A stretch of 9,194 nucleotides of DNA, taken from Bacteroidales bacterium (GTDB lineage Bacteria > Bacteroidota > Bacteroidia > Bacteroidales > VadinHA17). The stretch covers positions 1 to 9,194 of the forward strand of contig PMIG01000258.1 of assembly GCA_003157055.1 (NCBI GenBank), read 5' to 3'. Below are positions 1 to 6,276 of this stretch, piece after piece (positions within the stretch are counted from its first letter, which is position 1; each line of letters starts with the position of its first letter). The position numbers and the translations under genes are program-made. The notes under the pieces were generated by a model. It saw only the letters and a list, made by a program, of their open reading frames with translations. It did no database searches and was not told the DNA's origin.

Positions 1-210
1 ATGATGGAAAAGATCTCTGTAAAGGGTGATGATATGCATCCGCTCTATAAATGGCTCACTTCGAAGGATAAAAATGGTGTTATGGATTCGGATGTGAAAT
101 GGAATTTCCAGAAGTATCTTATAGACGAAAACGGTAAGCTGGTTGATGTATTATATTCAAAGGAAAAACCGGGGTCTGATAAAGTAATTGCCTGGCTTTC
201 TGGGAAGTGA
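1..210 (+). CDS. Glutathione peroxidase family protein, C-terminal fragment (5' end outside window)
   Basis: The frame is open from the first base and stops at TGA 208-210, giving 69 residues. It matches the C-terminal third of the glutathione peroxidase (GPx/BtuE) family: a KISVKG stretch, HPLYKWL at 13-19, then the WNFQKYLID block at 34-42. Trp34 and Asn35 would be the conserved Trp and Asn of the GPx active-site tetrad. The peroxidatic Cys or Sec and the Gln lie upstream of the window, so whether this is a Cys or Sec enzyme cannot be told. The Met pair at the very start is probably internal, because GPx proteins are usually about 160-180 residues and residues resembling MMEKISVKG occur mid-protein. 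The family reduces hydrogen peroxide and organic hydroperoxides using thioredoxin or glutathione. The gene is convergent with the methyltransferase-like gene, 34 bp away, and no obvious hairpin terminator is seen between them. Confidence 0.88.
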   Translation: MMEKISVKGDDMHPLYKWLTSKDKNGVMDSDVKWNFQKYLIDENGKLVDVLYSKEKPGSDKVIAWLSGK

Positions 211-244
211 TCTATTATGTGCCAGGGTAAACTTAATATGCCCG

Positions 245-769
245 CTAGAATAGCTTCGGAATGAACATTTTTGTTTCGGCCATATATTGAATGTAGGCAT
301 TTCCAAACCTGGCAATCATTTCTTTCTCCTCAATCTTTGACGTCAGGAAGACTGCAATCAGGTTTATTGCTCCCAGAAAAAGCTGATTATTTCCGGTATC
401 CTTAAGCATAATGCCGGTCCCCAATAGAAAAAGTGCGCAATATAGCGGATGACGGATATAGCTATAGATTCCTGATTTCACAAGAGAAGTCGTATTCTCA
501 AAGCTTTGTTCCGACTTTCCCTTTTTCTTCAGGAGCAGGTATCCCGCCAATACAGGGTAAATTGATCCAAAGAGGAGAATCCAGGAAATGATCTGGTGCA
601 GAGAAAATGGATCACGGAACCAGAACCTGTAATTCAGAAGAAAAAGAACAAAGATGCTCTCGAAAGCAAAAAACCTTGCTATTCCGTGATACCTCCTGGC
701 TTTGATTGAGAAAAACCATGAAAAAATAATGATCAGTATAGTTCCCGAAATTAAGACGGCATAATTCAC
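245..769 (-). CDS. Isoprenylcysteine carboxyl methyltransferase (ICMT)-like / phospholipid-methyltransferase-like integral membrane protein
   Basis: This 174-residue hydrophobic protein has about five membrane segments (roughly 4-20, 30-47, 60-80, 110-122 and 128-144). It carries the family signature: GIYSYIRHPLY at 100-110, with Arg106-His107-Pro108, followed by the Glu pair at 147-148 and a C-terminal Tyr-rich stretch ending in FIP. In ICMT and bacterial PEMT-like enzymes these residues bind S-adenosylmethionine and the acceptor near the cytoplasmic membrane face. The natural substrate of bacterial members is mostly unknown, so this is an assignment to a fold and likely SAM use, not to a substrate. 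The start is GTG at 767-769. Its first bases overlap the ppk1 stop as GTGA, so translation is probably coupled to ppk1. No other Met is available before residue 119, which supports the GTG. It is the last gene of the pfk-sixA-ppk1 operon. Confidence 0.8.
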   Translation of the reverse strand: MNYAVLISGTILIIIFSWFFSIKARRYHGIARFFAFESIFVLFLLNYRFWFRDPFSLHQIISWILLFGSIYPVLAGYLLLKKKGKSEQSFENTTSLVKSGIYSYIRHPLYCALFLLGTGIMLKDTGNNQLFLGAINLIAVFLTSKIEEKEMIARFGNAYIQYMAETKMFIPKLF

Positions 770-2829
770 TTTTCCAGCGTCCTTTCTTTAAGCTTTTTAA
801 TGTACTCATAAACCTCAACCTGGGAATGCACTTCCTCTTTTCCAGGCTTGACGAAATTATTAGAGAGTGCGGCATCCAGTTTCCTGGCTTTTACATTATC
901 ATTCCACTGAATATCAAAAATATGTCTTAGCTCATTCTTGATCCCCTTATCGAATACCGGACATGTAACCTCTATTCTGTGTTCAATGTTCCGGGTCATC
1001 AGGTCGGCAGAAGATATATATATTTCTTCATTTCCGCCGTTGCAGAATATCATGAACCTGCTGTGTTCCAGGAACCTGTCTACAATACCGATGCCTTTGA
1101 TATTCTCACTTATATCCTTTAACCCTGGTACAAGGGATATCATTCCTCTTACGATGAGTTTTATGCTGACACCTGCAGCGCTGGCCGCATAAAGGTTTTC
1201 AATAATGTCGAAATCAGTTATATTATTCAGCTTCAGATATATATAAGCTTTCTTCCCTGCCTGAGCATTTCTGATCTCATTTTCGATAAGCAGGTTCATC
1301 TTGTTTCTTAAAGCAAAGGGTGAAAGAACAAGATGATAATAATTATCTTTCTTATAATTGACATTGAAGAAATTAAAAACCTTTAGCACCTCGTTGGTGA
1401 TCTTGAGATTCGTGGTGAGCAACAGGTGATCAGTATACACCCTGGCTGTATCTTCATTGAAATTACCGGTCCCGATCGCGGCGTAACGCTGTGTAACATC
1501 ATTTTTTACTCTTGTTATCAGAAGCAGCTTTGAGTGGACCTTCAGTCCGGGAACACCATATATAACCTTGACACCCTCTTCCTGCAGCCTGTTACCCCAT
1601 AAAATGTTGGCTTCTTCGTCAAACCGCGCCTGAAGCTCAACAATGGTCGTAACATTCTTTCCGTTTCTTACCGCATTCAGGAGGGCATTAATGACACTTG
1701 AGTTGCGGGCAAGCCTGTAAAGCGTTATCTGGATGGAAGTTACAAATGGATCAATGGAGGCTTCCCTTAGCAGGTCAATTAAATGATCAAAAGGATGATA
1801 AGGGAAATAAAGCATGATATCCTTCTTCTTCATAGCTGAAAGAATGCTTTTCCCGGGTTGAATATCCCTGTGGTTTATAGGTACCAGAGGCTCATAGTAA
1901 AATTTCTTTTTGCCAAGGCTGGGAAAATGCATGAAATCCTTTAGGTTATGATACCTGTCGGAAGGGACAACAACATCATCGGGACCAAAATTCAGTTTCT
2001 TAGTGAGGATTTTAAGCAGGTCGTCCGGCATTTTTCTGTCGTAAATAAACCTGACAGGAGAACCCCATTTCCTCTGGTGAAGGCTTCGTGAGAGCTTATC
2101 GATATAACTTTCAGATATATCGTCTGCTATCTCAAGTTCGGCATCCTTGGTAAGCTTGATGGAATAAGAAAAGCACTCATCAAAATCGAACAGGAAGAAA
2201 ATATCTTTTAAACCGTACCTGATAATATCGTCGAGATAGATAATATATTTATCATCTCCGGATTCGGGCAGAATTATAAAGCGGGGGAGGACACCTGCCG
2301 GTATTTCAAGTAGTGCATACCGTTTCTTCTCCGGCTCCTTTTTTTTATTGAGAATTATCGCCAGGTAGATCGCATCATCAGTGAGATTAGGTAATTCAGC
2401 ATCTTTTTCAATCAGGTACGGCATCAGCCTTGTTCTGACTTCAGTGAGAAAAAAATTCTTTACGAAATCCGACTGCACCTGGTTAAGCTGTTTCTCATTG
2501 ATAAAGTGAATTTTATGCTTATCGAGTTCCTGTGTCAGAGCCAGATTTATCTTTTCAAATTTCGTGTTCTGAGCCAGAACTACCTCCTGTATCTTTTTAA
2601 GAGTGGCTTTTGGATTATATCCCAGTACGTTCTTTGATTTGGACCCGAACTGGGAAAGCCTCTTCAAAGTTGCCACCCTGACACGGAAATACTCGTCGAG
2701 GTTATTTGAATAAATACCGAGGAATTTAAAGCGTTCAACAAGTGGAACTTCCTTGTTCTCTGCTTCCTGCAGAACCCGTTCATTAAACGAAAGCCAGCTT
2801 ATTTCCTTTGGAATAAAAATCTTGCTCAT
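766..2829 (-). CDS. ppk1: Polyphosphate kinase 1 (PPK1)
   Basis: This 687-residue protein, full length for the family, reversibly polymerises the gamma phosphate of ATP into inorganic polyphosphate. The N-terminal domain opens with a typical ISWLSFNERVL block (10-20) and LDEYFRVRVA (44-53). The head domain covers roughly 110-310, and two phospholipase-D-like C-terminal domains follow. His432 (in KVHSKLLL) aligns with the autophosphorylated His435 of E. coli PPK1, and His589 (in FLEHSRF) with His592. Arg372 (YRLAR) and Arg402 (ARFDEEANI) match the Mg/phosphate-binding Arg375 and Arg405, all at a constant offset of three. The enzyme therefore looks intact. The ATG at 2827-2829 lies only 2 bp after the stop of the SixA-type phosphatase gene, and the TGA overlaps the downstream methyltransferase-like start. 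No Pho-box-like repeat is evident, and expression probably depends on the promoter upstream of the phosphofructokinase gene. Confidence 0.97.
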   Translation of the reverse strand: MSKIFIPKEISWLSFNERVLQEAENKEVPLVERFKFLGIYSNNLDEYFRVRVATLKRLSQFGSKSKNVLGYNPKATLKKIQEVVLAQNTKFEKINLALTQELDKHKIHFINEKQLNQVQSDFVKNFFLTEVRTRLMPYLIEKDAELPNLTDDAIYLAIILNKKKEPEKKRYALLEIPAGVLPRFIILPESGDDKYIIYLDDIIRYGLKDIFFLFDFDECFSYSIKLTKDAELEIADDISESYIDKLSRSLHQRKWGSPVRFIYDRKMPDDLLKILTKKLNFGPDDVVVPSDRYHNLKDFMHFPSLGKKKFYYEPLVPINHRDIQPGKSILSAMKKKDIMLYFPYHPFDHLIDLLREASIDPFVTSIQITLYRLARNSSVINALLNAVRNGKNVTTIVELQARFDEEANILWGNRLQEEGVKVIYGVPGLKVHSKLLLITRVKNDVTQRYAAIGTGNFNEDTARVYTDHLLLTTNLKITNEVLKVFNFFNVNYKKDNYYHLVLSPFALRNKMNLLIENEIRNAQAGKKAYIYLKLNNITDFDIIENLYAASAAGVSIKLIVRGMISLVPGLKDISENIKGIGIVDRFLEHSRFMIFCNGGNEEIYISSADLMTRNIEHRIEVTCPVFDKGIKNELRHIFDIQWNDNVKARKLDAALSNNFVKPGKEEVHSQVEVYEYIKKLKERTLEK

Positions 2830-2831
2830 AA

Positions 2832-3323
2832 TTATTTTTCTGGTTTAAGAAAATACTCTTCCTTACCTGAATCCAGCTTGACTCCCGACCATGTATCTGT
2901 TTTGAATGATATGCAGACCATGCTTGTTTTTGTCAGGAACTCGCAGCCGCTTGTCGAAAGTCTGTCAGGCATCTCGGTAAAAGCAGGATTATGTCCGAAA
3001 AGAGTAATGGTGTTGATATGATCATCAAGCCGGCCGATAATTTCAAATAGATTCTTTATCCCGGCTTTAAAATACAGATTACTGTTTATCACTATATTAT
3101 CATAGGAAATACCAAATTCCGATGCAAAGACGAAAGCTGTTTCAAGTGCCCTGAAAGCCGGGCTCGTAATCATTAACCCCGGGTCGTTTTCCTTCTCCCT
3201 GAATAATCTTGCCATTTCCCGTGAGATAATTTTACCTTTTATTGTCAAAGATCTTTCAAAATCAGTGATTCCTTCGGAATGCTCTTCAGCTCTTCCATGA
3301 CGTATAAAAATTATTTTTTTCAT
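2832..3323 (-). CDS. sixA: SixA-type phosphohistidine phosphatase (histidine phosphatase superfamily)
   Basis: This 163-residue protein has the size and layout of the short SixA branch of the histidine phosphatase superfamily. It opens with KKIIFIRHGRAE, giving the RHG motif at Arg8-His9-Gly10, where His9 would be the phospho-accepting nucleophile. The second core residues are Arg58 in SPAFRALETA (54-63) and His111 in LFGHNPAFTE (108-117). All four expected active-site groups are present. E. coli SixA dephosphorylates phosphohistidine on an HPt domain and in the nitrogen PTS. The true substrate here is unknown. The gene sits 30 bp after the phosphofructokinase gene and ends 2 bp before ppk1, whose product works through a phosphohistidine. 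The sequence before the ATG (3321-3323) has no Shine-Dalgarno motif. A general small-molecule or sugar-phosphate phosphatase role is the main alternative. Confidence 0.88.
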   Translation of the reverse strand: MKKIIFIRHGRAEEHSEGITDFERSLTIKGKIISREMARLFREKENDPGLMITSPAFRALETAFVFASEFGISYDNIVINSNLYFKAGIKNLFEIIGRLDDHINTITLFGHNPAFTEMPDRLSTSGCEFLTKTSMVCISFKTDTWSGVKLDSGKEEYFLKPEK

Positions 3324-3353
3324 GCTGCCGGGCTATAGTTGTTTAAATTCATG

Positions 3354-4391
3354 TTAAATTCCAAAGCTTGTTCCCATGCTTTTAGCCTGCAGCACAAGAG
3401 GGTTATCGGGTTCAACGAGCTTAAGCTTTCCGGAAACATCGGCAAGTGATACTGAGACTATCTCATCATTCTTCAGGGCCACCATCTTACCGAAATCCCT
3501 GTCAGCAATCATATCGGCAGCTGCAGTGCCATATCTTGTTGCAAGCACCCGGTCCATTGGAGAGGGAGTGCCTCCGCGCTGTATATACCCAAGCACAGTT
3601 TCCCTTGTTTCCAGCCCGGTCATTTCATTTATCCTGTTGCTGAGATAGTGAGCCACAGATCTGTCCTTAAGAGGGTTACTTACACCTTCTGCAACAACCA
3701 CAATTGAATAAGGCTTGTTCTCTTCAGCCCTGTGAAGAAGATATTCAGCAATCTTTTCTTCTTTATATGGTATTTCCGGAATGAGAATCACATCGCCGCC
3801 GCTGGCTATACCTGAAAAGAGTGCAATCCATCCTGCATTGTGTCCCATAAGCTCGATAAGCATTATCCTTTTATGGGAGTTTGCGGTTGAATGAAGCCTA
3901 TCGATAGCTTCAGTTGCAATATTGACTGCTGAATCAAATCCAAAGGTTATGTCAGTTCCCCAGACATCATTATCGATAGTCTTGGGGATACCTACTACAT
4001 TGAGACCTTCCCCTGAAAGAAGATGGGCAGTCTTTAGTGTTCCATTGCCGCCAATGCAAACCAGGCAGTCCAGGCCAAGCTGTTCGTAATGTTCACGGAT
4101 AAGGTCAGGTTTTTTTATTTCGTTTTTCTTGCCTGAACCTTTGAAAGGCTTTTCCCTCGATGTTCCAAGGATTGTTCCGCCGAGTGTCAGAATTCCTGAG
4201 AGATCTTTTTCAGATAGCTCGGTGTATTCCTTGTTTATCATCCCGGTAAATCCGTCGCTTATCCCTATAACCGACATACCGTATTTAACGATTGCCGTTT
4301 TGCCAACTCCCCTGATCGCTGCATTGATGCCTGGACAATCACCCCCTGCGGTTAAGATGCCGATTCTCATCCCGCTGCTTCTCTTGCTCAT
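3354..4391 (-). CDS. pfkA: 6-phosphofructokinase (PfkA family), unusual phosphoryl-donor site
   Basis: This 345-residue protein is a complete PfkA-family enzyme that phosphorylates fructose 6-phosphate to fructose 1,6-bisphosphate in glycolysis. It shows the nucleotide-binding start GILTAGGDCPGINAAIRG (11-28), PKTIDND (136-142) with catalytic Asp140 and Asp142, MGHNAGWIAL (182-191), and YIQRGGTPSPMDR (269-281) with substrate-contacting Arg272. The donor loop reads IGGNGT (113-118), so Asn116 replaces the Asp that normally precedes Gly in the GGDG motif of ATP-dependent enzymes (Asp103 in E. coli). Gly117 is the ATP-type residue, but Lys137 matches the Lys typical of pyrophosphate-dependent and mixed-type relatives (Gly124 in E. 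coli). The donor is therefore uncertain. The ATG at 4389-4391 lies about 20 nt downstream of a good -7 box. An internal ATG (Met8, 4370) is also possible, since the conserved fold begins at MRIGIL. It is the first gene of the operon. Confidence 0.93.
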   Translation of the reverse strand: MSKRSSGMRIGILTAGGDCPGINAAIRGVGKTAIVKYGMSVIGISDGFTGMINKEYTELSEKDLSGILTLGGTILGTSREKPFKGSGKKNEIKKPDLIREHYEQLGLDCLVCIGGNGTLKTAHLLSGEGLNVVGIPKTIDNDVWGTDITFGFDSAVNIATEAIDRLHSTANSHKRIMLIELMGHNAGWIALFSGIASGGDVILIPEIPYKEEKIAEYLLHRAEENKPYSIVVVAEGVSNPLKDRSVAHYLSNRINEMTGLETRETVLGYIQRGGTPSPMDRVLATRYGTAAADMIADRDFGKMVALKNDEIVSVSLADVSGKLKLVEPDNPLVLQAKSMGTSFGI

Positions 4392-4416
4392 AAAACTGTT
4401 TTTCTGATTACTAAAG

Positions 4417-4424
4417 CAAATTTA
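4417..4424 (-). promoter_or_regulatory. Bacteroidota-type -7 box for the pfkA-sixA-ppk1 operon
   Basis: On the minus strand this reads TAAATTTG, a full match to the Bacteroidota TAnnTTTG element. A weak -33 element (TTTT at 4444-4447, against the TTTG consensus) lies 19 bp upstream. The predicted transcript would start near 4410 and leave a leader of about 20 nt before the pfkA ATG. This is a pattern match only, but both its position and its strand are sensible. Confidence 0.55.
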
Positions 4425-4453
4425 ACTTTTTCAGACGATATTGAAAATAATAC

Positions 4454-4461
4454 TAATTTTA
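4454..4461 (+). promoter_or_regulatory. Possible -7 box for the CHAD gene
   Basis: TAATTTTA matches TAnnTTTG at all but the last fixed base and lies 23 bp upstream of the CHAD start codon. There is no convincing TTTG at the -33 position. It is listed because the 93-bp divergent gap must contain a promoter for this gene and this is the best candidate on the plus strand. Confidence 0.25.
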
Positions 4462-4484
4462 TCATTACAAGACTCTTTGTTGTT

Positions 4485-5366
4485 ATGGAACTTGACTTTG
4501 TGAAACTTAAAGAGATCAAACCAGTCCTCTCGGGATACATTAGGGAGACTCAGGAGCTGTTAAAACTGGCTCCTGTACCTGAGGAGAAGGCTATTCACGA
4601 TGTGAGAGTCCTGATGAAAAAATCAAGAGCGGTGATGAAGCTTATTGCCAGCCAGGTAGATGAAGAGTCTTTTAATCGTGAATACTTGACTTTCAGGGAA
4701 GTCGGAAGGATTACCCGTTCATGGCGTGAAACTTCAGTTCACAGGAAAACCCTTAAAGAGCTTAAAAAAGATTACTCTGAAGTTTTTACACTGCTCGGCG
4801 CCAACGAGAAACTGGAATCACTGATGAAGAAGGCCGAAATATCTGAAGAGCCGACTGCGGCTCTTAAGGATGATCTGGAAAATATCGACGAGATTCTGAA
4901 TAAAGCCGGCTTCAGGGTTCGGTTCCGGAATATGAATAACTTTGATCCGAAGGTACTTCTTAATGAGCTTGATAAAACCTACATCTCAGTTATTGATAAG
5001 TACCTTATTTGCAGGAATAACCCTAAACCTGTAAACCTGCATAAATTCCGCAAAAGGGCAAAGGATTTTCTTTACCAGCTGGTGTTCTTCAGGGCTCTGA
5101 ACCCGTCTGTTGTCAAAGCACTTGAAAGGAAGCTCGATTTAATGACACAGAACCTCGGGAAATTCAATGACCTTGCCCAGCTTATAGAAACTCTGGAATA
5201 TAAGTATTCAGGGCTTCCGGGCCAGCCGGCTCTCGATGAATTAATACTTCTGATCCATGATGAGCAGGACAGATACCTTTCAAAAGTGTGGCCGGCAGCA
5301 TATAAAGTGTTCTGTCCCGGCCAAAAACTGGTGAACCTGCTGGGATTCAGAATTCTGATGATCTGA
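4485..5366 (+). CDS. CHAD domain protein, predicted polyphosphate-binding
   Basis: This 293-residue, all-helical, Lys/Arg-rich protein is made of a CHAD domain with two duplicated helical halves. The first half has the signature HDVRVLMKKSR (38-48) with His38, Arg41, Lys45, Lys46 and Arg48, followed by an Arg-rich helix at 71-81. The second half has LHKFRKRAKDFLYQL (185-199) with His186, Lys187, Arg189, Lys190 and Lys193, and then LGKFNDLAQLI (224-234), the counterpart of the conserved LGxxxD element. CHAD domains bind inorganic polyphosphate through the basic channel formed by such residues and can direct proteins to polyphosphate granules. No CYTH domain or signal peptide is present, so this is a stand-alone cytoplasmic CHAD protein. 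It is divergent from the pfkA-sixA-ppk1 operon, which supports a polyphosphate role. The start ATG 4485-4487 has no Shine-Dalgarno sequence. Confidence 0.88.
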   Translation: MELDFVKLKEIKPVLSGYIRETQELLKLAPVPEEKAIHDVRVLMKKSRAVMKLIASQVDEESFNREYLTFREVGRITRSWRETSVHRKTLKELKKDYSEVFTLLGANEKLESLMKKAEISEEPTAALKDDLENIDEILNKAGFRVRFRNMNNFDPKVLLNELDKTYISVIDKYLICRNNPKPVNLHKFRKRAKDFLYQLVFFRALNPSVVKALERKLDLMTQNLGKFNDLAQLIETLEYKYSGLPGQPALDELILLIHDEQDRYLSKVWPAAYKVFCPGQKLVNLLGFRILMI

Positions 5367-5388
5367 TTTCAATGGAATTCTGAATTCC
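5347..5388. repeat. Nested inverted repeats at the convergent ends of the CHAD and DsrE2 genes
   Basis: A perfect 12-bp palindrome (TCAGAATTCTGA, 5347-5358) covers the last CHAD codons. A second perfect palindrome, GGAATTC-T-GAATTCC (5374-5388), follows the stop. In addition, TCAGAATTC (5347-5355) can pair with GAATTCTGA (5375-5383) across a 19-nt loop. The second element sits between two converging genes, so a bidirectional terminator or RNA-end stabiliser is possible. No immediate T-run follows on either strand (a short one occurs at 5409-5413 on the plus strand), so a classical terminator is not shown. Confidence 0.4.
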
Positions 5389-5411
5389 GCCAGCTGATAA
5401 ATATTCAATTT

Positions 5412-5909
5412 TTAGGTAAAAATAATCTGGGATCCTTCACCTCCCGCTAGAGCATAAAATTCACCAACGGTAAGAACTCCGCTTACAAGTTCGCTCAGAT
5501 CCTCCTTTTTGAATTTGAACATATCCATAGCCAGCTTGCAGGCATAAACCTTCCCGCCTCCGGCTGTGATAAGTTCGAGAAATTCAGAAACCGGAGGGAT
5601 ATCGAGTTTTGCCATTCCGCCCTTCATCATCCAGGATGTAAATGATTCCATTCCCGGGATTACTCCAAGCAGAGTTGGCATCCTGAGTCCTCCGGGTAGC
5701 CTCAGGGCAGGATTTCCAACTACTGCAGTATGCAGCTTATCCATTCTGGTTTTAACAAGTGCATCAAGACCGAAAAATGTAAAGAATAGATTGGTTTCAA
5801 TACCTTCCATTACTGCTCCATTCCCGAGTACAAGAGTTGCGTAGACATCTTCAATTGCTCCTTTGGCGCAAATGATATTGACTTTTTTAATAGGGTGACT
5901 CTGTTCCAT
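5412..5909 (-). CDS. DsrE2-type DsrE/DsrF-like sulfur-relay protein
   Basis: This 165-residue protein belongs to the DsrE/DsrF-like superfamily, DsrE2 branch. It shows the successive family landmarks: a beta strand with IICAKG (12-17), NGAVMEGIETNLFFTFFGLDAL (30-51), VVGNPA (63-68), LGVIPGM (81-87), a Met-rich MMKGGM (94-99), and VYACKLAMDMF (121-131). Cys124 in that last block is the conserved Cys expected to carry a persulfide. Cys14 is a second Cys of unclear role. The 77-97 stretch is hydrophobic and may associate with membrane. Related DsrE2 proteins occur with rhodanese and TusA in sulfur-oxidising bacteria, where they take part in cytoplasmic sulfane-sulfur transfer. Here the partner genes are SQR and a TusE-like protein, with only 19 bp to the latter. 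It is the last gene of the operon. The ATG at 5907-5909 is preceded by an A-rich leader without a Shine-Dalgarno motif. Confidence 0.85.
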   Translation of the reverse strand: MEQSHPIKKVNIICAKGAIEDVYATLVLGNGAVMEGIETNLFFTFFGLDALVKTRMDKLHTAVVGNPALRLPGGLRMPTLLGVIPGMESFTSWMMKGGMAKLDIPPVSEFLELITAGGGKVYACKLAMDMFKFKKEDLSELVSGVLTVGEFYALAGGEGSQIIFT

Positions 5910-5928
5910 TTATTTTATTTTTAAAGAG

Positions 5929-6240
5929 TTAAATACAACTTACCGGTTTGGGAATTCCGCCGATCTTTGTAGCTTTTTTGAGAGGAGCTCCGGGAAATAG
6001 CTGGTAGAAAGTCTTCACGTCGAGTACTCCTGAATGATTAATGCTCCTGATCGACAGGGTTTCTCCTGCCAAGAATTTTTTCCTCAGGAATTCAATTATA
6101 GCGAAATGTTGGTCTGTAAGGACAATGCCTTCTTCCTTTGCGATTTCGACTGCTATTTCTTTAGTCCATTGAGAAGGATCAGTAAAGTATCCTTCTTCAT
6201 TTACATCAACTGTTTTTCCTGCATAAGTTTTCTGTGCCAT
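5929..6240 (-). CDS. tusE: TusE/DsrC-family sulfur carrier with a single C-terminal cysteine
   Basis: This 103-residue protein is full length for the TusE/DsrC/DsvC family. It has the N-terminal VDVNEEGYFTDPSQWTKEIA block (11-30), where D-x-GY...W is typical, a central helical part with IVLTDQH (39-45) and IIEFLRKKF (48-56), and a flexible C-terminal arm beginning at LFPGAP (81-86) and ending IGGIPKPVSCI. Penultimate Cys102 is the CysA residue that carries persulfide sulfur. The position 11 residues earlier, which is CysB in true DsrC, is Thr91. The protein therefore resembles TusE, a persulfide carrier, and not the two-Cys DsrC that serves dissimilatory sulfite reductase and DsrMK. No tusA, tusBCD or dsrAB is visible. 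It lies 36 bp after the SQR gene and 19 bp before the DsrE2 gene, so a role in accepting sulfur from sulfide oxidation is likely. Confidence 0.9.
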   Translation of the reverse strand: MAQKTYAGKTVDVNEEGYFTDPSQWTKEIAVEIAKEEGIVLTDQHFAIIEFLRKKFLAGETLSIRSINHSGVLDVKTFYQLFPGAPLKKATKIGGIPKPVSCI

Positions 6241-6276
6241 AATATTGGTATTAAAGTTGTTAAACTATATATTCCT

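Noticed and set aside
612..1192. Open frames at 612-875 (-) and 938-1192 (+)
   Set aside because: They lie in alternative frames inside the ppk1 and methyltransferase-like genes, and their translations show no family motif.
3376..4407. Plus-strand open frames across the phosphofructokinase gene (3376-3648, 3446-3643, 4129-4407)
   Set aside because: They are antisense to a clearly conserved enzyme, and their Ser/Pro/Leu-rich translations are typical shadow frames.
5929..6240. Evidence for a dissimilatory sulfite reductase (Dsr) pathway
   Set aside because: The DsrC-family protein lacks CysB, and no dsrAB or dsrMKJOP genes are in the window. The neighbours fit sulfide oxidation and sulfur relay better.
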